64,000 nt of DNA from Muribaculaceae bacterium (GTDB lineage: Bacteria; Bacteroidota; Bacteroidia; Bacteroidales; Muribaculaceae): the NCBI GenBank assembly GCA_017557625.1, contig JAFYYG010000046.1:44271-108270 (forward strand). The letters run 5' to 3'. Each line of letters begins with the position of its first letter. Within the stretch, counting starts at the first letter, position 1. Positions 59,215 through 64,000 of this stretch are shown here, one piece after another. The notes below the pieces were generated by a model. It worked only from the letters and a program-made list of their open reading frames with translations. It did not search any database and had not been told where the DNA came from. The position numbers and the translations under genes are program-made.

Positions 59215-60063
59215 ATGAACGCGACAATATTTATAGTAATCCCCATTCTCACGCTATTGATGTTTGAGCTTGGTTTGAACCTGAAGTTACAGGATTTCAA
59301 GTTGTTTAAGGACCGTCCCAAGCCAGTGTTGGCGGGTTTGATAGGGCAGATAGTGGTGTTGCCGGCACTGGCGTGGCTCATAGGTTGGGCACTGCATTTA
59401 GAGCCTGTTTTCCTTATCGGTTTTGTGCTTATAGCGTGCTGCCCCGGCGGTAGTTCGTCGAACGTGTTCTCAATGCTCGCAAAGGGTGATGTGGCTCTCT
59501 CGGTGTCGCTCACGGCATGCAGCAGCATTATCACTTTGTTCACCGTACCGCTCATCTTGGAATGGGTGACCACTGCTGCGAGCAGCACGGTAGATGTGCA
59601 TCTGCCGGTGGGCAATCTCGTGGTTCAGAACATCGTGCTTATGCTCGTACCGATTATTGTGGGAATCGCTGTAAGGAAGAAGTGGGGTAGAGCTGCCGAG
59701 AAAATACATAAAGTGCTGTCGAAGATTGCCTTCCCAGCGCTCATATTCCTTGCCACAGTGTTTTTTGTCAAGAACCGTGAGGCTATTATTGCCAATTTCG
59801 GACAATTAGGGATTTCAATCACTGTACTGATTCTGCTCGCTATGGCTAGCGGAGTGCTGCTGTCGTGGGGCATGAGGTTGAACACAAAAGAGCGCCGCAC
59901 CATTGTCATCGAGATAGGAATGCAGAATGCCGCCCAGGCCATCACCATCGCCAGTAGTCCGTTAGTATTCGGCAAAGACGAATATGCTATCCCTGCCATC
60001 ATCTACGCCCTGATGATGAACGTCATCCTCATCATCTATGTGGCGGTGGTGAAGAATAAATGA
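59215..60063 (+). CDS. Bile acid:sodium symporter family transporter (BASS/SBF)
   Basis: About nine to ten membrane helices in 282 residues. Diagnostic blocks are ACCPGGSSSNVFSMLAKGD (the crossing helix and sodium site) and EIGMQNAAQAITIA (second half-repeat). Bacterial members carry bile acids, pantoate or other organic anions with sodium; the substrate cannot be told. No partner gene is visible; the next gene has its own promoter. Confidence 0.88.
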   Translation: MNATIFIVIPILTLLMFELGLNLKLQDFKLFKDRPKPVLAGLIGQIVVLPALAWLIGWALHLEPVFLIGFVLIACCPGGSSSNVFSMLAKGDVALSVSLTACSSIITLFTVPLILEWVTTAASSTVDVHLPVGNLVVQNIVLMLVPIIVGIAVRKKWGRAAEKIHKVLSKIAFPALIFLATVFFVKNREAIIANFGQLGISITVLILLAMASGVLLSWGMRLNTKERRTIVIEIGMQNAAQAITIASSPLVFGKDEYAIPAIIYALMMNVILIIYVAVVKNK

Positions 60064-60077
60064 TTTCCAAATAGTTG

Positions 60078-60108
60078 TTTGCGGTTTAGCAATAAATGAT
60101 TATCTTTG
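60078..60108 (+). promoter_or_regulatory. Consensus promoter of the TIR-TPR locus
   Basis: TTTG (60078-60081), exactly 19 bases, TATCTTTG (60101-60108), about 35 bases before the TIR start codon. Confidence 0.8.
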
Positions 60109-60142
60109 CACAGTCTATTTTGTAATCTCTAAAATAAGTGTT

Positions 60143-61321
60143 GTGGAAGATAAACTTAAGAACAAATTCACGGCTTTCATAAGTTATAACTCAGCAGATG
60201 ACAAGCTGGCTCGCTGGTTGCAGAAGCAACTGGAAAGCTACAAGTTGCCCACCGTGATAGCTGATGAAAAAGGTAATGTGCTGAAGTCTTATAGCGGCAA
60301 GCAGCGGAAGATGCGCATTTTTCGTTATGTTAGCGATTTAGTAGCACAGAATCTCAATGATGGTCTGAGACAAGAGCTTGATCGCTCGCAGTATCTTATT
60401 GTTGTTTGTTCGCCCCGCAGTGCGCAATCGGAATGGGTTGGGAAGGAAATCAAGCATTTTGTTGATACTGACAGGTCTAAAAAGATAATTCCATTCATTG
60501 TTGAGGGAACGCCTTACAGTGGAGGTGAAGATGAGTGTTTCAACCCAGAACTTATTAAAGCTTTCCCAAACGGCGAATTGCTTGGAGTAAATCTAAATGA
60601 GAATGGTGACGACTACAGATTTATGCGCCGTCGCAAGGCGGTTGCCAAGACTGTGTCGCTCTTGCTTGGTCTTCCCGATGCTTACGACTTCATATGGAAC
60701 AGATATCGAAAGTCGATAATCGTAAAATGGGCTTTGCGATTGTTGCTCGCTTTGCTTGCTGTTGCTGCAGTGATTGTGGCTTGGACTATGAACAGCAATT
60801 TCAATACAACGATTACTTTGAATGAAGCCACAAAGCCCAACGCCAATTTACCGACATTAGGAGAAACAAAGCTGACTTTATATCTTGACAATGAGACTAA
60901 AGAGACGACGTTGACAGGCTTGAGCTCCGCCACTTTCACCAATGTGCCGCGTGCACTGAAAGGAAGAAAGGTAAGAATCACACTCTCGTGCGTATCGAAA
61001 GGGCTTGGCGATGTGCCTGATTATCTGCCCCTTGACACGACAGTGGTCCTAGGAGAAGATATTAAGCTAAATATCAACCGAAATCCAGCAAAATATGGCA
61101 CCATAAACGCCCATTTGTGGAATCCTAAAATAGAGAATTCACTTCCTAATACTATGCTCTCAATTGCTGGCATAGAGACAAAGACCGATTCTGAAGGTAA
61201 CATTAAGATGCTGATACCTCTTGACCAGCAGCGTACCAGCTATCCAGTAACTTGTTCCTTGCCATTGGAGTGTGACTCAGTGCTGCCTGGCTCAGAGAAA
61301 GTGGCTATTATAGTTAAGTAA
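60143..61321 (+). CDS. Membrane-anchored TIR-domain protein with beta-domain tail (392 aa)
   Basis: GTG start, chosen because it begins the TIR domain and fits the promoter. Residues 7-130 form a TIR domain (TAFISYNSADDKLARWL; then SEWVGKE, with S96, W98 and the candidate NADase glutamate E102). A membrane helix lies at about 192-215 (KWALRLLLALLAVAAVIVAW), placing the TIR in the cytoplasm and the last 175 residues, beta-sandwich-like with TKTDSEGNIKMLIP, in the periplasm. TIR proteins can cleave NAD or signal in defence. The tandem periplasmic TPR genes downstream, 15 bases away, suggest a two-sided sensor-effector unit; that is inference. Confidence 0.75.
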   Translation: MEDKLKNKFTAFISYNSADDKLARWLQKQLESYKLPTVIADEKGNVLKSYSGKQRKMRIFRYVSDLVAQNLNDGLRQELDRSQYLIVVCSPRSAQSEWVGKEIKHFVDTDRSKKIIPFIVEGTPYSGGEDECFNPELIKAFPNGELLGVNLNENGDDYRFMRRRKAVAKTVSLLLGLPDAYDFIWNRYRKSIIVKWALRLLLALLAVAAVIVAWTMNSNFNTTITLNEATKPNANLPTLGETKLTLYLDNETKETTLTGLSSATFTNVPRALKGRKVRITLSCVSKGLGDVPDYLPLDTTVVLGEDIKLNINRNPAKYGTINAHLWNPKIENSLPNTMLSIAGIETKTDSEGNIKMLIPLDQQRTSYPVTCSLPLECDSVLPGSEKVAIIVK

Positions 61322-61336
61322 TTAAAGTTTTTTATT

Positions 61337-63616
61337 ATGAATAAACGACGATTTTTCAGTTTAGTTCTTATGCTGGTTACACTGGCTTCGAGCGCACAGG
61401 TTCAGCATGGTTATGTTAAGACCAAAGGTACTGCCAGCAAGCGCGGCGAGCGTCTCAATGGCGTGACGGTTAGCGTTCGTGGCGGCAGCAGCGTGGTCAG
61501 CACAGGAAAAGGCGAGTTCAGTTTCAACGTGCCTGGCAAGAACTTCTCATTCTCCAGTGTGAGCAAGAATGGTTATGTGCTTACCGACAGGGATTTCTTG
61601 GGTCGCAATTTTGTCCAGTCGAGCGAGTGGAAGGTGATAGTCATGGAGAAGCCCGAGCAACGCGCCCAGGAAGTGAAAAAAATTAAAGAGCAAGTAAGAA
61701 ATTCTCTTGAGGCCGACATCAAGAAGAAAGAGGCTGAGATAGCGAGACTGGAGAAGGAGGGCAAGAGAAGTGCGTCCGAGATCCGCAAACTCAAGCAGCA
61801 GCTCTACAATGCAATCGACGCAAACGAGAAGCTAGTTGAGGAGATGGCGGAGCGTTTCGTGAGCATCGACTACGACCAGATGGATGATGTGAACCGCCGT
61901 GCGACAGAGCTGATACTCAACGGCGAGCTTGAGGAGGCTAAGAAGCTTCTCGACAGCCAAGGTGACATTACCGAAATCATCAACGATGTGAACAAGAAGA
62001 AGGAGGAGGCACAGAAGGCTCAGAACCATGCCGCCGACCTGTGTTACAACAAGTATAACCTGTTCCTGCTTCAGCACCAGAACGACTCGGCGGCCTATTA
62101 TCTTGAGCAGCGCACACTGCTTGACACGACCAACGTGCAATGGCAACTGGAAGCCGGCACGTTCTTTGAAGAATATCTGGCACAGTACGACAAAGCACAG
62201 TCTTTTTTTGAAACGGCGTTGTCACATGCCTTGAAGAATGGGGAGCGAAATGCCGATGTGGCCACCTGCTACGACAAAATAGGATCATTTTCTTTTGGCA
62301 TCAATAATATTTCTAATATATTTAAAGCAGAAGAATACTATAAAAAAGCGTTAGAAATCCGAAGGGAAATCTTTGGTGAATGTCATCCTGATGTGGCCTT
62401 GAGCTACAACAATATTGGAGTATATTATCTACATTATGGTGTAAAGGTATACGATGGAGATCAAATTTATTCTTCATCGGAATATTCGGAATCCATTGCG
62501 ATTGATTATATCCAAAAGGCACTTGAAATCAACAAGGAGGTTTATGGCGAGCTTCATTCTGCGGTCGCTGATAGCTATAACAATATCGGGTTAGCGCTTT
62601 ATGAAACAGAATTTAAGGATTCCGAAGCTCTAGAGTATTACAAAAAGTCACTTGAAATCCGCAAGGAACTCAATGGCGAGCGTCATCCTGCAGTTGCCAC
62701 TTGCTACAACAATATTGGTGATGTGCTTCGTGATCAAAATAAATATAGTGAAGCTCTAGAGTATTACAAAAAGTCGCTTGAAATCCGTAAGGAGGTCTTT
62801 GGCGAGCGTCATCCTGCAGTCGCCACTTGCTACAACGATATCGGTTCTGTGCTAAATAAGATGGGAAATTATGCCGAAGCACTTGAGTGTTATAAAAATG
62901 CGCTTGAAATACGAAAGGAAATCTTGGATGAGTTTAATTTGGATATCTCTGATAACTACTTAATTATCGGTGATTTGCTTTGTGCTCAAGGCAAGTATGG
63001 CGAAGCGCTTGATTATTATAAGAAAGCGTATTGGATTGACAAAGATGACAAGTATGTATCTGATATGGGTTATGTTCCTGAAAACCGCTACATGAATATG
63101 GGTTCGATGCTTTTAGAACGAGATGACTATTACTATAGTGAAGCTCTGGCTTATTTCCAGAAGGTGCTTGAAATCCGTATTGAAAGATATGGTGAGTGTA
63201 GTAAGGAAGTCGCTTCAATGTATTATGGTATTGGGGTGGCGTTCCATCACAGTGGCAAGTATTCTGAAGCGCTTGAGTATTACAATAGAGCACTTGAGAT
63301 CAGCACAAGCGGCGGTTATGATGTTGCCTATATCTATGAATCAGTCGGCGAGATGCTTCGTGAACAAGGCAAATATGCTGAGGCGCTTGAGTATTACAAT
63401 AAAGCACTTGAGCTTTACAATGAAAAAGGTGTCTATGATGATACTACTGTTGCCTTTATATATAATGTAATCGGCGAAATGTTTTATGAACAAGGCAAGT
63501 ATTCCGAGGCGCTTGAGTATTACAATAAAGCACTTGAGCTTTGTCCTGATATTTCATTTATGCAGAAACCTATTGAGGATAATATCAAGAAATTGAGAGA
63601 GGCGATGGGTGAATAG
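61337..63616 (+). CDS. Exported TPR protein with beta-domain head (759 aa)
   Basis: Signal peptide MNKRRFFSLVLMLVTLASSAQ. Residues about 25-105 are a carboxypeptidase-regulatory-like beta domain (RGERLNGVTVSVRGGSS). Residues 110-240 are a long charged coiled coil. From about 265 to the end there are at least nine TPR units of the kinesin-light-chain type (EALEYYKKSLEIRKELNGERHP, split by AVATCYNNIG). TPR arrays bind proteins. It follows the TIR gene by 15 bases and is followed 28 bases later by a close copy of itself, so the three are probably one operon. Confidence 0.85.
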   Translation: MNKRRFFSLVLMLVTLASSAQVQHGYVKTKGTASKRGERLNGVTVSVRGGSSVVSTGKGEFSFNVPGKNFSFSSVSKNGYVLTDRDFLGRNFVQSSEWKVIVMEKPEQRAQEVKKIKEQVRNSLEADIKKKEAEIARLEKEGKRSASEIRKLKQQLYNAIDANEKLVEEMAERFVSIDYDQMDDVNRRATELILNGELEEAKKLLDSQGDITEIINDVNKKKEEAQKAQNHAADLCYNKYNLFLLQHQNDSAAYYLEQRTLLDTTNVQWQLEAGTFFEEYLAQYDKAQSFFETALSHALKNGERNADVATCYDKIGSFSFGINNISNIFKAEEYYKKALEIRREIFGECHPDVALSYNNIGVYYLHYGVKVYDGDQIYSSSEYSESIAIDYIQKALEINKEVYGELHSAVADSYNNIGLALYETEFKDSEALEYYKKSLEIRKELNGERHPAVATCYNNIGDVLRDQNKYSEALEYYKKSLEIRKEVFGERHPAVATCYNDIGSVLNKMGNYAEALECYKNALEIRKEILDEFNLDISDNYLIIGDLLCAQGKYGEALDYYKKAYWIDKDDKYVSDMGYVPENRYMNMGSMLLERDDYYYSEALAYFQKVLEIRIERYGECSKEVASMYYGIGVAFHHSGKYSEALEYYNRALEISTSGGYDVAYIYESVGEMLREQGKYAEALEYYNKALELYNEKGVYDDTTVAFIYNVIGEMFYEQGKYSEALEYYNKALELCPDISFMQKPIEDNIKKLREAMGE

Positions 63617-63644
63617 AGTTTTTTTCTTGAAAAATGATTTAACT

Positions 63645-64000
63645 ATGAATAAACGACGATTGTTCAGTTTAGCTCTTATGCTGGTTGCGCTGGTTTCGAG
63701 CGCACAGGTTCAGCATGGTTATGTTAAGACCAAGGGCACTGCCAGCAAGCGCGGCGAGCGTCTCAATGGCGTGACGGTGAGCGTGCGTGGCGGCAGTAGC
63801 GTGGTCAGTGCCGGTAAAGGCGAGTTCAGTTTCAACGTGCCTGGCAAGAACTTCTCATTCTCCAGTGTGAGCAAGAATGGCTATGTGCTTACCGACAGGG
63901 ATTTCTTGGGCCGCAATTTTGTCCAGTCGAGCGAGTGGAAGGTGATAGTCATGGAGAAGCCCGAGCAACGCGCCCAGGAAGTGAAAAAAATTAAAGAGCA
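63645..64000 (+). CDS. Second TPR-family protein, 3' end outside window
   Basis: It starts MNKRRLFSLALMLVALVSSAQ and is almost identical to the first 118 residues of the 61337 protein, at DNA level as well, with a few silent or conservative changes. The visible part covers the signal peptide, the regulatory-like beta domain and the start of the coiled coil; the TPR part must lie beyond the window. The near identity at DNA level points to a recent tandem duplication or gene conversion. Confidence 0.8.
   Translation, partial: MNKRRLFSLALMLVALVSSAQVQHGYVKTKGTASKRGERLNGVTVSVRGGSSVVSAGKGEFSFNVPGKNFSFSSVSKNGYVLTDRDFLGRNFVQSSEWKVIVMEKPEQRAQEVKKIKE

Overview
The window is a piece of a Bacteroidales (Bacteroidota) chromosome carrying part of a prophage-like element. 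The assignment rests on host-type promoters of the form TTTG-N19-TAnnTTTG, a type IX secretion sorting tail, a TamL-type lipoprotein barrel, a BspA-like leucine-rich-repeat protein, a DUF4421 protein and a Bacteroidales-style tyrosine integrase. A gut lineage such as Muribaculaceae or a Prevotella relative is plausible, but the genus cannot be fixed by eye.

Region 1 (1 to about 25750) is the right part of an integrated phage-like element. It opens with the 3' part of an AT-rich HD-phosphohydrolase gene (2-1624). A gene-free leader and a cluster of very small genes (2304-3700) follow. A late block then encodes a tail-like protein, a portal-like protein, connector-like proteins, a fibre-like protein with AGVMT repeats, holin, amidase and a unimolecular spanin. 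Next come one small gene and 2.2 kb of non-coding, hairpin-rich DNA. The rest is a 1529-residue tape measure protein, an AT-rich moron, a tail-tip-like protein and an integrase facing tRNA-Val(UAC). No terminase, protease or major capsid gene is visible, and the left end lies outside the window.

The most unusual content of the element is RNA-like. At 10827-10921 a small minus-strand unit has a textbook promoter, three hairpins with the same 11-nt loop on unrelated stems, and a terminator. Between 14.9 and 16.6 kb, five hairpins share the loop core GACGCAGGA (minus strand) on different stems; four of them sit in a roughly 710-bp tandem duplication. A textbook minus-strand promoter lies at its right end. 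Non-canonical pairs in the GACGCAGGA hairpins with conserved stems, and in the second of the three sRNA hairpins, become G-U pairs only on the minus strand. Two intercistronic hairpins near 3 kb also keep flanks and size while swapping stem sequence.

Region 2 (25751-35363) is ordinary chromosome: tRNA-Val, a Gph-like HAD phosphatase, TamL, a candidate sRNA, dipeptidyl peptidase IV, an ABC exporter half, QueA and tRNA-Arg(UCU).

Region 3 (35587-59107) is envelope and secretion: a 3263-residue type IX-secreted LamG protein, a BspA-like LRR protein, two tandem paralogous lipoproteins, outer membrane phospholipase A, a DUF4421 protein, a complete RND efflux operon (adaptor, pump, outer membrane factor) and a porin.

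Region 4 (59215-64000) holds a BASS-family transporter, then a membrane-anchored TIR protein under a textbook promoter, followed by tandem, recently duplicated TPR proteins; the second runs off the window. This TIR plus periplasmic-TPR locus has no assigned role here.
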